This document shows positions 1 to 8,200 of a stretch of DNA of 12,390 bases, in pieces (position 1 is the stretch's first letter; each line of letters opens with the position of its first letter). The position numbers were made by a program, and so were the translations under genes. The stretch comes from an uncultured Bacteroidota bacterium. GTDB taxonomy: Bacteria > Bacteroidota > Bacteroidia > Chitinophagales > Chitinophagaceae. Location: assembly GCA_903929655.1 (NCBI GenBank), contig CAIYVS010000431.1:1-12390 (forward strand), in the 5' to 3' direction. Under the pieces are notes generated by a model, which was not told where the DNA came from, did not search any database, and was given only the letters and a program-made list of their open reading frames with translations.

Positions 1-369
1 AATGCCATCTGTTACATTATGTGTTAAAGCAATTTCGTCTTCGTTTGCCCCTAAAAATTTAGCCAGCTTAGCAGACACCGCCTCCCATCCTCCGTAATTT
101 CCGTTCTGGTCTTCTTCCATCATCCCTTTTCGCACAGCATCAATTACCGGGTATGGAGATGGCCCCAATGTCCCGTTATTCATGTAAGCAAAATCTTTGG
201 AAAGGGGGAATAACTGTCGGACATTTCGCCAATATGCTTCATCATCATCCGGAATATCCTTACCATTACTATTGATCTTTTGCTTTGCAGAAATATCGCT
301 TATTTCTGCAAATGACAGGGCGGCCAGAATAGAAGCTGACCTTATAAAATTTCTTCTATTAAATTTCAT
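1..369 (-). CDS. Tat-signal class V aminotransferase-fold PLP enzyme, N-terminal part (partial)
   Basis: The gene reads from ATG at 369 down to the window edge, giving 123 codons with no stop; the C-terminus lies outside. Residues 4-10 (NRRNFIR) match the twin-arginine motif and precede a short apolar stretch (residues 11-21), so folded export by Tat is likely. Mature sequence around residues 60-72 (FAYMNNGTLGPSP), the glycine/tryptophan stretch at 90-95 and 'GANEDEIALTHNVTDGI' at 107-123 match the start of the isopenicillin-N-epimerase/cysteine-desulfurase-like class V aminotransferase fold. The last stretch belongs to the family's substrate and PLP phosphate-binding region. The PLP lysine is beyond the window, so activity and substrate cannot be judged. 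It is divergent from bioB and separated from it by 171 bp; no functional link to biotin synthesis is evident. I saw no clear TAnnTTTG element on its strand. Family assignment is fairly secure; the specific reaction is unknown. Confidence 0.8.
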   Translation of the reverse strand, partial: MKFNRRNFIRSASILAALSFAEISDISAKQKINSNGKDIPDDDEAYWRNVRQLFPLSKDFAYMNNGTLGPSPYPVIDAVRKGMMEEDQNGNYGGWEAVSAKLAKFLGANEDEIALTHNVTDGI

Positions 370-491
370 AGGTTATGATTATTGCATAGGTTGAATGTAC
401 TGAAAAAAAATATCAAATAAGAAATTTTTGACTCATATATATATAATCATATTATTTTTCTTTGTATTGCGCAGGATACTCAATTTATTTT

Positions 492-518
492 TTGTTAGTG
501 GTGAATTTCATAGTTTCG
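492..518 (+). promoter_or_regulatory. Putative promoter of the biotin operon
   Basis: TAGTTTCG at 511-518 matches the Bacteroidota -7 element TAnnTTTG at all but one position. A TTG at 492-494, 16 bases upstream, fits the -33 element. Transcription would begin near 525, leaving a very short leader before the bioB ATG at 541. This is a pattern match only. The rest of the 370-540 divergent region is AT-rich, including an AT run near 434-446, and shows no gene and no BirA- or BioR-type operator that I recognise. Confidence 0.4.
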
Positions 519-519
519 C

Positions 520-532
520 AGCTTGCAAAGCT
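520..532. repeat. Short inverted repeat just upstream of bioB
   Basis: AGCTT-GCA-AAGCT is a perfect 5-bp inverted repeat with a 3-base centre. It sits 2 bases downstream of the proposed -7 box and 8 bases before the bioB start. It could be an operator half-site pair or a small 5'-UTR hairpin. It is short enough to arise by chance in AT-rich sequence. Confidence 0.35.
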
Positions 533-540
533 AAAAGTTC

Positions 541-1521
541 ATGATTTCTATAGTTCGCCACAACTGGAACAGGGAGGAAATACAGGAGATATACCAGATG
601 CCTTTACTGGAATTAATAATAGAGGCCGGATCGGTACATAAACAAAACCATAAAACCGGCGAGGTGCAAATAAGCAGCCTTTTGTCTATCAAAACAGGTG
701 GTTGTTCTGAAGATTGCTCCTACTGCCCGCAAGCGGCACGTTACCATACGGATGTTGAAGTGCAGCCATTAATGAAAACAGAAGATGTAGTGATGGCGGC
801 AGAAATGGCCAAAGCTGGCGGTGCATCGCGTTTTTGCATGGGTGCGGCCTGGCGCGAAGTAAGAGACAACCGCGATTTTGATCGTGTTATAGATATGGTG
901 AAAGCCGTTACCGCAATGGATATGGAAGTGTGCTGCACGCTTGGCATGATAACAGAACAACAGGCAAAAAAACTGGCTGATGCTGGTTTATATGCCTATA
1001 ACCATAACCTAGATACTTCAGAGGAACATTACGAACACATCATCAGTACACGTAAATATGAAGACCGTCTTGATACCTTGTCGAATGTACGTAAGGCCGG
1101 CATAACAGTTTGCAGCGGCGGTATCATAGGCATGGGAGAAACAGATGAGGACCGTATAGGCATGTTGCAAACCCTTGCAAACCTGCCGCAACATCCGGAG
1201 TCTGTTCCCATTAATGCATTGGTTCCTGTAAAGGGCACACCACTGGGCGATAGAAAAAGGGTGCCTTTTTATGAATTGGTACGTATGATCGCAACTGCGC
1301 GTATTGTAATGCCCGCATCTGCCGTTCGCTTGTCGGCCGGCAGATTGGAATTGTCGATGGCCGAACAGGCGCTTTGTTTTCTTGCCGGTGCCAATTCCAT
1401 ATTTGCAGGCGACAAATTACTTACTACACCCAACCCTGAGTTTAATGAGGACATGCAAATGTTCAGCATATTGGGATTAAAGCCCAAAGCAGCCTTTAGC
1501 AATACATTGGAGAAAGTATAG
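541..1521 (+). CDS. bioB: Biotin synthase BioB (radical SAM)
   Basis: 326 residues, the usual BioB length. It inserts sulfur into dethiobiotin to form biotin in the cytoplasm, using a [4Fe-4S] cluster with SAM and a sacrificial [2Fe-2S] cluster. The radical SAM motif CxxxCxxC is C55, C59, C62 (GGCSEDCSYCPQ). The expected [2Fe-2S] ligands are C99 (SRFCMGAAWR), C131 (EVCCTLG), C191 (VCSGGIIGMGE) and R263 (RLSAGR). The BioB signature YNHNLDTS lies at residues 153-160. An in-frame TAA at 532-534 makes ATG 541 the most upstream possible start; there is no Shine-Dalgarno sequence, as is common in Bacteroidota. First gene of the operon, 14 bases before bioF. All key residues are present, so it should be functional. 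Confidence 0.98.
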   Translation: MISIVRHNWNREEIQEIYQMPLLELIIEAGSVHKQNHKTGEVQISSLLSIKTGGCSEDCSYCPQAARYHTDVEVQPLMKTEDVVMAAEMAKAGGASRFCMGAAWREVRDNRDFDRVIDMVKAVTAMDMEVCCTLGMITEQQAKKLADAGLYAYNHNLDTSEEHYEHIISTRKYEDRLDTLSNVRKAGITVCSGGIIGMGETDEDRIGMLQTLANLPQHPESVPINALVPVKGTPLGDRKRVPFYELVRMIATARIVMPASAVRLSAGRLELSMAEQALCFLAGANSIFAGDKLLTTPNPEFNEDMQMFSILGLKPKAAFSNTLEKV

Positions 1522-1535
1522 ATAAACAGTGCAGT

Positions 1536-2675
1536 ATGAATGCAACAGAGCAATACCTTTCTGAGAAATTACAAAAAAGAAAGGAGGATGGTAATTTAAG
1601 GGCTTTGACAACTACTCATGCTCCTGTTGATTTCTTCTCTAACGATTACCTGGGACTTGTTACTGATGGCATTATTACAAAAGCCCTTTCTTCATATCCC
1701 CCCGAAACATTACAAACAGGCTCAACAGGCTCTCGCTTACTTTCCGGCAATACCCCGGCTACAGAGCAGTTGGAAAAAGATATTGCCTTGTTCCATCGTG
1801 CAGACGCGGCTCTATTATTTAATTCAGGCTATGATGCCAATACCGGTTTGATCAGCAGCATTACTAACAGGCATACCAGCATCCTGTATGATGAACTATG
1901 CCATGCAAGTATTATAGATGGAATCAGGCTAAGCCAGGCAGCCAATAAATATAAATTCAGCCACAATAATATTACGGAACTGGAACAAAAAATGGCAAGG
2001 GCCACAGGTCATATCATTGTTGTAGTTGAATCTGTTTATTCCATGGATGGTGATACTGCCCCGCTAAAGAAAATTACAGAATTACTCGAAAAATACAATG
2101 CAGCATTGATAGTGGACGAAGCACATGCTACCGGGGTATTTGGAGCAAAAGGTGAAGGGCTGGCTTGTATGATGGACCTGGAACAAAAAGTTTTTGCAAG
2201 GGTCCATACTTTTGGTAAAGCCCTTGGCTGCCATGGTGCGGCAGTTGTGGGCAGTGAAATGCTGAAACAATATCTTATCAATTTTGCCAGGCCTTTTATT
2301 TATACTACCGCTTTGCCACTGCATGCTGTCTATGCCATTCGGGCTTCCTACCAATATTTAGCAGGGGCCGGTTTTTCCAACAAGCCCTTGAAAGAACTCA
2401 TTCATTATTTCAGGGGAAAAATAAAGGTTTCAGGAAACACAAACTGGAAAGACAGCAGCAGCCCGATACAGGCATTAATAACAGGCAGCAATAGCAAAAC
2501 AAAAGAAATTGCCGCAGCGCTGCAAGCCGCTGGCTTACAACTTAGCCCCATATTGCACCCTACTGTCCCTTTGGGCCAGGAACGTTTAAGGGTTTGCCTT
2601 CATAGCTTCAATACCAAACAGGAAATAGATATTTTATTCGAAACGATCAAAGCCAATCCATGCACAGGAGCATAG
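1536..2675 (+). CDS. bioF: 8-amino-7-oxononanoate synthase BioF
   Basis: 379 residues, typical for BioF. This PLP-dependent alpha-oxoamine synthase condenses a pimeloyl thioester with L-alanine, releasing CO2, as the first committed ring-assembly step. Visible landmarks: FFSNDYLGL near residue 33, GSTGSRLLSG (62-71), the PLP-ring-stacking histidine in LCHASIIDG (H123), VDEAHATGVFG with D194 and H197, and the PLP Schiff-base lysine K228 in HTFGKALGCHG. Close relatives (Kbl, HemA, serine palmitoyltransferase) share the fold; placement between bioB and bioD settles the assignment. Its last 16 bases overlap the start of bioD in a different frame, implying translational coupling. No Shine-Dalgarno sequence precedes the ATG. 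Confidence 0.97.
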   Translation: MNATEQYLSEKLQKRKEDGNLRALTTTHAPVDFFSNDYLGLVTDGIITKALSSYPPETLQTGSTGSRLLSGNTPATEQLEKDIALFHRADAALLFNSGYDANTGLISSITNRHTSILYDELCHASIIDGIRLSQAANKYKFSHNNITELEQKMARATGHIIVVVESVYSMDGDTAPLKKITELLEKYNAALIVDEAHATGVFGAKGEGLACMMDLEQKVFARVHTFGKALGCHGAAVVGSEMLKQYLINFARPFIYTTALPLHAVYAIRASYQYLAGAGFSNKPLKELIHYFRGKIKVSGNTNWKDSSSPIQALITGSNSKTKEIAAALQAAGLQLSPILHPTVPLGQERLRVCLHSFNTKQEIDILFETIKANPCTGA

Positions 2676-3304
2676 CCATAGCAGGTATACATACAGGCAT
2701 TGGTAAAACCATAGCATCAGCAGTCTTGGCAGAAGCTTTACATGCCGACTACTGGAAACCGGTGCAGGCAGGCAGCCTGGATAATACCGATTCTATCATT
2801 GTAAAAGACCTTATACAGGATGGTGCAAAACGTGTGCACCGAGAAGCCATATTGTTAACTGCACCCAAATCTCCCCATGCAGCAGCCAAAGAAGACAATG
2901 TAGAGGTAGACTATACAAAATTTGCCTGGCCTCATACGGATAAACTATTATTGCTAGAAACAGCCGGGGGCATATTATCTCCTATGAATGACCATGCCAC
3001 CATGGCCGATTTTATACAATATTTCAATTTACCTACCCTCTTGATATCAAACAATTATCTCGGAAGCATTAACCATACTTTATTAAGTATTGAGCTTATG
3101 AAAAAACGCGGAATAAAAATATTGGGATTGGTAATGAATGGGGAGCGTAACACTTCTTCAGAAGATTTTATTGAACAATATGGCGCAGTACCCATTATAG
3201 CGAGAATACCATTTTTTGAAACTTTAAATACTGAAACCCTTAAGCAATGCGCTCTTGAAATAAGAAATTCACTTTTACAAAAGCTGAACTATGAAGGGAA
3301 TTAG
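2660..3304 (+). CDS. bioD: Dethiobiotin synthetase BioD
   Basis: 214 residues, close to the usual 220-230. It closes the ureido ring: ATP-dependent carboxylation of 7,8-diaminononanoate to dethiobiotin. The P-loop is GIHTGIGKT (residues 9-17, K16, T17). The substrate/CO2-binding lysine is K33 in YWKPVQAGS. SPHAAA (71-76) matches the substrate-binding loop, and NNYLGSINHTLLS (about 131-143) the conserved segment with the LGxINH motif. The acidic motif, usually EGAGG, reads ETAGG here (E100, T101). The ATG lies inside the end of bioF (16-base overlap), and its own 3' end overlaps bioA by 14 bases, so translation of F, D and A is probably coupled. Confidence 0.95.
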   Translation: MHRSIAIAGIHTGIGKTIASAVLAEALHADYWKPVQAGSLDNTDSIIVKDLIQDGAKRVHREAILLTAPKSPHAAAKEDNVEVDYTKFAWPHTDKLLLLETAGGILSPMNDHATMADFIQYFNLPTLLISNNYLGSINHTLLSIELMKKRGIKILGLVMNGERNTSSEDFIEQYGAVPIIARIPFFETLNTETLKQCALEIRNSLLQKLNYEGN

Positions 3305-4565
3305 AGAAAGAGACAAAGAAGTAATATGGCACCCCTACACGCCTATGAAAATATGGCCGGAAGCTATAGGCATCATAAAGGGTGAAGGTGTTTACCTGGC
3401 AGATGAAGAAGGCAACAGGTATATGGATGCTATCTCGTCCTGGTGGGTGAACCTGCACGGGCATTCACATCCATACATTGCGCAGAAAGTAAGTGATCAG
3501 TTACAAACTCTGGAGCACTGCATATTTGCAGGTTTTACACATGAGCCTGCAGTGCGCCTGGCAGAAAGGCTTTTAGATATCCTGCCCGGCGAAATGAGCA
3601 AGATATTTTATTCAGACAATGGCTCTACCGCTGTTGAGGTGGCCCTTAAAATGGCTTTGCAATACTGGAGCAATAAAGGAGCGAACAGAAAAAGAATTAT
3701 AGCTATTGAAGGTGCCTATCATGGAGATACCTTCGGCGCAATGTCTGTAAGTGGGAGAAGCCTTTTTACGGAACCTTTTAATAAACTCCTGTTCGATGTT
3801 GACTTCATCCCCTTCCCCGATGAAGCCAATGCAGAAAATAGCATTTTACTTTTAAAACAATTATTACTCAAAGACGATGTAGCCGCATTAATTGTAGAAC
3901 CATTGGTGCAAGGCACAGCAGGAATGCGGATGTATGATGAAGATGTACTTGCAGAATATTTTATGCTATGCAAAAAGCATCATGCCATCATAATTGCAGA
4001 CGAAGTGATGACCGGGTTTGGCAGAACAGGTACTTTATTTGCCTGCGACACCATATCTGTCTCCCCTGACATTACTTGCCTTTCAAAAGGGCTTACCGGC
4101 GGAACCATGCCTATGGGCATTACAGCATGTGCGCAACATATTTTTGATGCATTCTATGACGACGATGTATTAAAAACATTATACCACGGACATTCTTACA
4201 CAGCCAATCCGCTTGCATGCGCCGCCGCACTGGCCAGCCTCGACCTTTTGTTAAGCGACTCATGTAGTGCAGACCGGGAAAGAATCCATCTAAGTCATGC
4301 AGCTTTTTTAGAGTCCATTCAGAATAATGAAAAAATAAGCAATATTCGTTTAAGAGGTACCATTCTTGCCATCGAACTCAATACCGGCTCTTACACCTCC
4401 TATCATAACGATCAAAGAGATTTTATATATCGTTTTTTCATCGGGAGAAATATATTGATACGCCCTCTCGGCAATATCGTGTATCTCATGCCCCCCTATT
4501 GTATTACCAATGACGAGCTTAACAACATTTATGATTGCATAAAAGATCTTCTTGAAATAATTTGA
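3291..4565 (+). CDS. bioA: Adenosylmethionine-8-amino-7-oxononanoate aminotransferase BioA
   Basis: 424 residues, normal for this class III aminotransferase. It aminates 8-amino-7-oxononanoate to 7,8-diaminononanoate, in the E. coli enzyme with SAM as amino donor. Substrate-pocket features match BioA rather than generic class III enzymes: WHPYTPM (Y16), SSWWVNLHGHSHP (W51-W52), the PLP-stacking AYHGDT (Y143), and the arginine in RPLGNIVYLMPPY near the C-terminus. PLP contacts are D237 in ADEVMTGFGRTG and the Schiff-base lysine K266 in CLSKGLTGG. The ATG at 3291 lies within the end of bioD; the product order F-A-D-B of the pathway is encoded B-F-D-A. The TGA stop is followed after a single base by the next gene. 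The lysine-using BioK variant is not excluded by motifs alone. Confidence 0.97.
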   Translation: MKGIRERDKEVIWHPYTPMKIWPEAIGIIKGEGVYLADEEGNRYMDAISSWWVNLHGHSHPYIAQKVSDQLQTLEHCIFAGFTHEPAVRLAERLLDILPGEMSKIFYSDNGSTAVEVALKMALQYWSNKGANRKRIIAIEGAYHGDTFGAMSVSGRSLFTEPFNKLLFDVDFIPFPDEANAENSILLLKQLLLKDDVAALIVEPLVQGTAGMRMYDEDVLAEYFMLCKKHHAIIIADEVMTGFGRTGTLFACDTISVSPDITCLSKGLTGGTMPMGITACAQHIFDAFYDDDVLKTLYHGHSYTANPLACAAALASLDLLLSDSCSADRERIHLSHAAFLESIQNNEKISNIRLRGTILAIELNTGSYTSYHNDQRDFIYRFFIGRNILIRPLGNIVYLMPPYCITNDELNNIYDCIKDLLEII

Positions 4566-4566
4566 T

Positions 4567-5220
4567 ATGAAACAGACAATGACCACCCCAAGGCAAGAGG
4601 AACTTATGGAACAAAAATTCAGGGATGCAATCAATACCATTGTGCCATCTGCACAACTCCATGCCAAATGGCTGAATAGTCTTTCCCTTATGGAAAATAC
4701 GGGGGCAAGAAAAATATCCAGGTATGAAGACCCCATAAAAACAAATATTATTGTGCTGAAACATGCTGCGGAAGAGGCCAGGCATGCCTATTACCTGAAA
4801 AAACAAATTGAAAAGCTCATTCCTGCCGGCTATCCTGATTATGCTTCAGAATACCTGCTGGCACCCGCTACAAGCAGCCGCTATCTCTACAAGCTGGATA
4901 TTGCTGCCTGTCGCTACCTGAAAACAAAATTCGGACTGAAAGACCGCGATTTATTTCATGGGGCCTACCTGCTGGTAACCTATGCTATCGAAGTTCGTGC
5001 AGATCTTCTTTATGGTATCTACCAGGAAGCTTTGACACAGCACCATTCCAAAGTAAATGTAAAATCCATTATTGCTGAGGAAGAAGGACATCTTGAAGAA
5101 ATGACCAGGATGTTACAGGATTTTCATCCGGAATGGCAGCTTCTTGCAAACGATATGATAGCGATTGAAAAAAAATTATTTTCTGAATGGATTCACGATA
5201 TAGCCAAATCAATATCATAA
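4567..5220 (+). CDS. Ferritin-like di-iron protein at the end of the biotin operon
   Basis: 217 residues, predicted all-helical, with no signal peptide or membrane segment. A full di-iron carboxylate set is visible: E43 (SLMENTGA), E70 and H73 in helix 2 (AAEEARHAYY), E142 (TYAIEVRAD), and E172 and H175 in helix 4 (AEEEGHLEEM). This E...ExxH...E...ExxH pattern is the signature of ferritin-like oxidases/oxygenases (ribonucleotide reductase R2, COQ7, MiaE and similar), but I do not recognise the specific family and do not name the reaction. ATG 4567 lies one base after the bioA stop, and an in-frame TAA at 4558-4560 rules out earlier starts. The link to bioA implies co-expression. Possible roles (inference): an oxidative step supplying the pimeloyl precursor, or protection or iron supply for BioB clusters. 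A biotin-unrelated tRNA or lipid hydroxylase is also possible. Confidence 0.8.
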   Translation: MKQTMTTPRQEELMEQKFRDAINTIVPSAQLHAKWLNSLSLMENTGARKISRYEDPIKTNIIVLKHAAEEARHAYYLKKQIEKLIPAGYPDYASEYLLAPATSSRYLYKLDIAACRYLKTKFGLKDRDLFHGAYLLVTYAIEVRADLLYGIYQEALTQHHSKVNVKSIIAEEEGHLEEMTRMLQDFHPEWQLLANDMIAIEKKLFSEWIHDIAKSIS

Positions 5221-5223
5221 AGA

Positions 5224-5245
5224 AAGCCGCCTTTTCAGGCGGCTT
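5224..5245. terminator. Hairpin between convergent genes, likely terminator
   Basis: AAGCCGCC and GGCGGCTT form a perfect 8-bp stem around the 6-base loop TTTTCA, 3 bases after the stop of the di-iron gene. On the minus strand the stem is followed by TTTCTTT-type sequence, which fits termination of the large secreted-protein gene (stop at 5277-5279). On the plus strand the tail (ATCTCTCTAG) is poor in T, so termination of the biotin operon may be weaker. Confidence 0.75.
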
Positions 5246-5276
5246 ATCTCTCTAGTATTGTTCTGTTAATTATCAA

Positions 5277-8200
5277 CTATTTTGCCAGGGTAATTCTAGT
5301 GGTTCCGATATTACCCGACTCGTCTCTTATTTCTATAAAATAATTGCCATTTGCAAAATTGCTCAGGTCCAGCATTTTTTGCGATTGATTATTGAGTTCA
5401 AGATGCAATAATCCCTGCCCTATGCTATTGTAAACATTTATCTTAATGTTAGGCTGCTCAGTTCCCCAGTCCAGGTAAACGTCTCCTGTTGTTGGGTTAG
5501 GGAAAATCTTCACATTATCCATATTATAAGTGCCCACATCCAGCAAGGATATCTTGATGATATTTGAAGGAGGGGAAGCACAGCCAGAATCAACAACCTT
5601 TACATAATAATATCCTAATACCAGCGGGTGATACGTTTGGTTAGTAGCACCAACTATAGGCACTTCGTTTGCCAGGTAATTATTACTTGTGTTATAGTAC
5701 CATAAAAATGAAGAACCATTAACATTCGATGTCAATATCGTACCTATCAGTGAAGCCAGTGGAGGATCGGGAGTTTTTACTAAAGCAAGGGTTATTGGCG
5801 CTGTCAACATAGTATCTTGTGTATAACAGCCTCCGTCGGTCTGGTTTACCTGTAATGTCACAATGTCTCCGTTATGTAAAGAATCTGTTGCAAAAGTATA
5901 TCCATAAGCAACAGGTACCCCGTTCACAAGCCATTCCAGGTTCGGGATACCTCCATAATTGATAGCATTCCCTCCGAAAGTTATTAATGAATCCAGGCAC
6001 CATGGATTCTGGCCCATCCATATACTATCAGTAATACTTGGAGTAAGAGTTGAATCAATTGTCATGATGATCTGGTTCGAAGTGTCCAGGTGGTTAATAA
6101 CACAAAGATCAGGTGCAAACATGGTACACTGTACCTGGTCATTATTTTGCAATGTATTAGTTACAAAAATAAAACTTGTAGCACCAGGTACAGGCGCGTA
6201 TCCAGAACTTCCGTATGGTTTAATATACCACTGGAATGTAGGATTAGCTCCCGCATTGAACGGTGCTGCCGTAAATGTTACGTTTCTGCCGGAACATGCA
6301 GGGTTGGGGTTTACTGATATTGTTACACTGGAAGTGAGTACATAGTGGTGTATCTCAATAAGATTGGATGTAACAACTGCAGGTACGGCACAAGGAGAGG
6401 TAGTCGTCATAACACAACTAACCATATCGAACGAATTTAATGTAGCTGAAGTGAACGTATCGGCAGTAGCCCCGCTGATATTTACACCATTAACCTGCCA
6501 TTGGAAACCTGGTGAGGTACCGGCATGAACAGGCGTAGCGGTAAAAGTAACAGGGTAACCGGGGCAACTTGGATTATTACCCACAGTTAATGCAATATTG
6601 CAAACCGGTAGGATAGTGTCCAGACGACGAACTACGATGGCATTGGACAGTGTACTATCCACGCTCCCGCATTGGTTGGTATAAAACATTTTTACATCCA
6701 CAGTAGATCCATCAGCAATGGTGCTGGTAGTAAAAGTGTCAGTTATAATACCGGTTTGGTTACCATTTACATACCATTGGTAAGTAATGGGCCCACCAGC
6801 ACCGGCGCTAGGTACTGCTGTAAAATTAAGTGTATCTGATATGCAACTTGAATCTAAAAACGGAGGAAGTACCGCTGTTACAGAACCTGTTATTCCCGAT
6901 CCTTTGATGATGAGGGTGTAATCTTCAGCCTGGCCGATATTTAAAGCTAAGCATGGGTCAGGAGTTGAACTGCTTGAATCAACAACAACACGCATCCTGA
7001 TCGGCAGGCAAGTAACCAGTGAAGGAAGCGCTGATGATGTTGGGAGTGTAATTACAGCGCTATCCATCTCATTGGCAGATGTGCCGTTATGAGAATAAAC
7101 CAATTCACTCGACGAAAAAGATCCGTCATTGTTATAATCTATATAAATCGCCACCTGTTCACCTGTGCTGATAGGCCCGGTTTTTACAAAAAATTTGTAA
7201 GAATTACCCGCAACAAGCGTGGCTTGCTGAGTACATGTACGGTTAACATATGCATTATTTCCATCTGAATTATACCCGCCGGATATGTAATCCATATAAA
7301 CATAAGGAACATTGCCAATGTAGGCGCTGTTATAATTGTCAGCTATCTTAACCTCATAAACGCCTGCATCTTCTGTATTTCCCGGATTACTGGTAGTTGG
7401 CACACAAGCTGCTACCGGGCTTAAACCCGGTGCTAATACCCCTGTAGAACCTATCAACCCTGAACGGAAAGTATATAAGCCCCAGATCATCCTCATTTTC
7501 TGACCTATAGTAAAACGATTCTGGCAACTTGAGTTGTCCATAAAATTATACTCAACACCTGCATAAAGTACGGATGTGCAGGAATTTGTTGTTCCGGCAG
7601 GACATGCGCCCCCTGAATTCTTTTCAGGTTCAGTATCACATATCTGGTCACCGTCTGTTAGACAATTCGCATTGCTCGGACAAGTAATGGCAGTACTTCC
7701 AAAATAAGTAGGCAACACGCTTAAGGCTTTGGCCATTTGCTGCGGAACAATAGTCTTGCCGGCTGCAGCCTGCGTGGCTAATAATATCATACCATCCTTG
7801 TTGGCAGGGGCACCACCGCCCAATGTAGTAGGATTGTAAGAATAACCTGGTGTAAACACACCTGCACCAGTTCCGTCTTTTCCATCAATTTTATTAACGA
7901 TCCAGATATTATAATATTGTTTAACAGGCCACCTGCCCAGGTTTTTAACATTTACTTCGTTTGCACCTATGGCACTTCCATTATCAACTCCGTTGGCGGC
8001 ATAATTTGCTACTCCACTGCCATTAATGCGTTCAATACCGTTGGTAGCATTGCAATTGCTGTCCCTGCCGGCAAGATAAAATTCAATAGGAATATAAGTT
8101 CCTCCGCTATTACTATCAGGGTAAGCGCTCCATGCTGCATGAAATGACTGATTGAGATAATCTATCATATTCGCAATTGTCGCATCTGAAGGATCATAAA

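Noticed and set aside
197..394. Small plus-strand open frame before bioB
   Set aside because: It is the complement of the Tat-signal aminotransferase gene, whose minus-strand translation is clearly homologous to a known fold.
434..446. AT dinucleotide run in the divergent region
   Set aside because: It is short and typical of AT-rich intergenic DNA; no symmetry or motif sets it apart as an operator.
5959..6345. 128-codon plus-strand open frame opposite the Ig-like repeats
   Set aside because: The minus-strand reading encodes clear repeated modules; the plus-strand frame is a by-product of that sequence.
7710..7742. Loss of the M43 motif as a sequencing error or pseudogene decay
   Set aside because: Five separate conserved positions are substituted without any indel, and the reading frame is open and domain-rich over 1070 codons.
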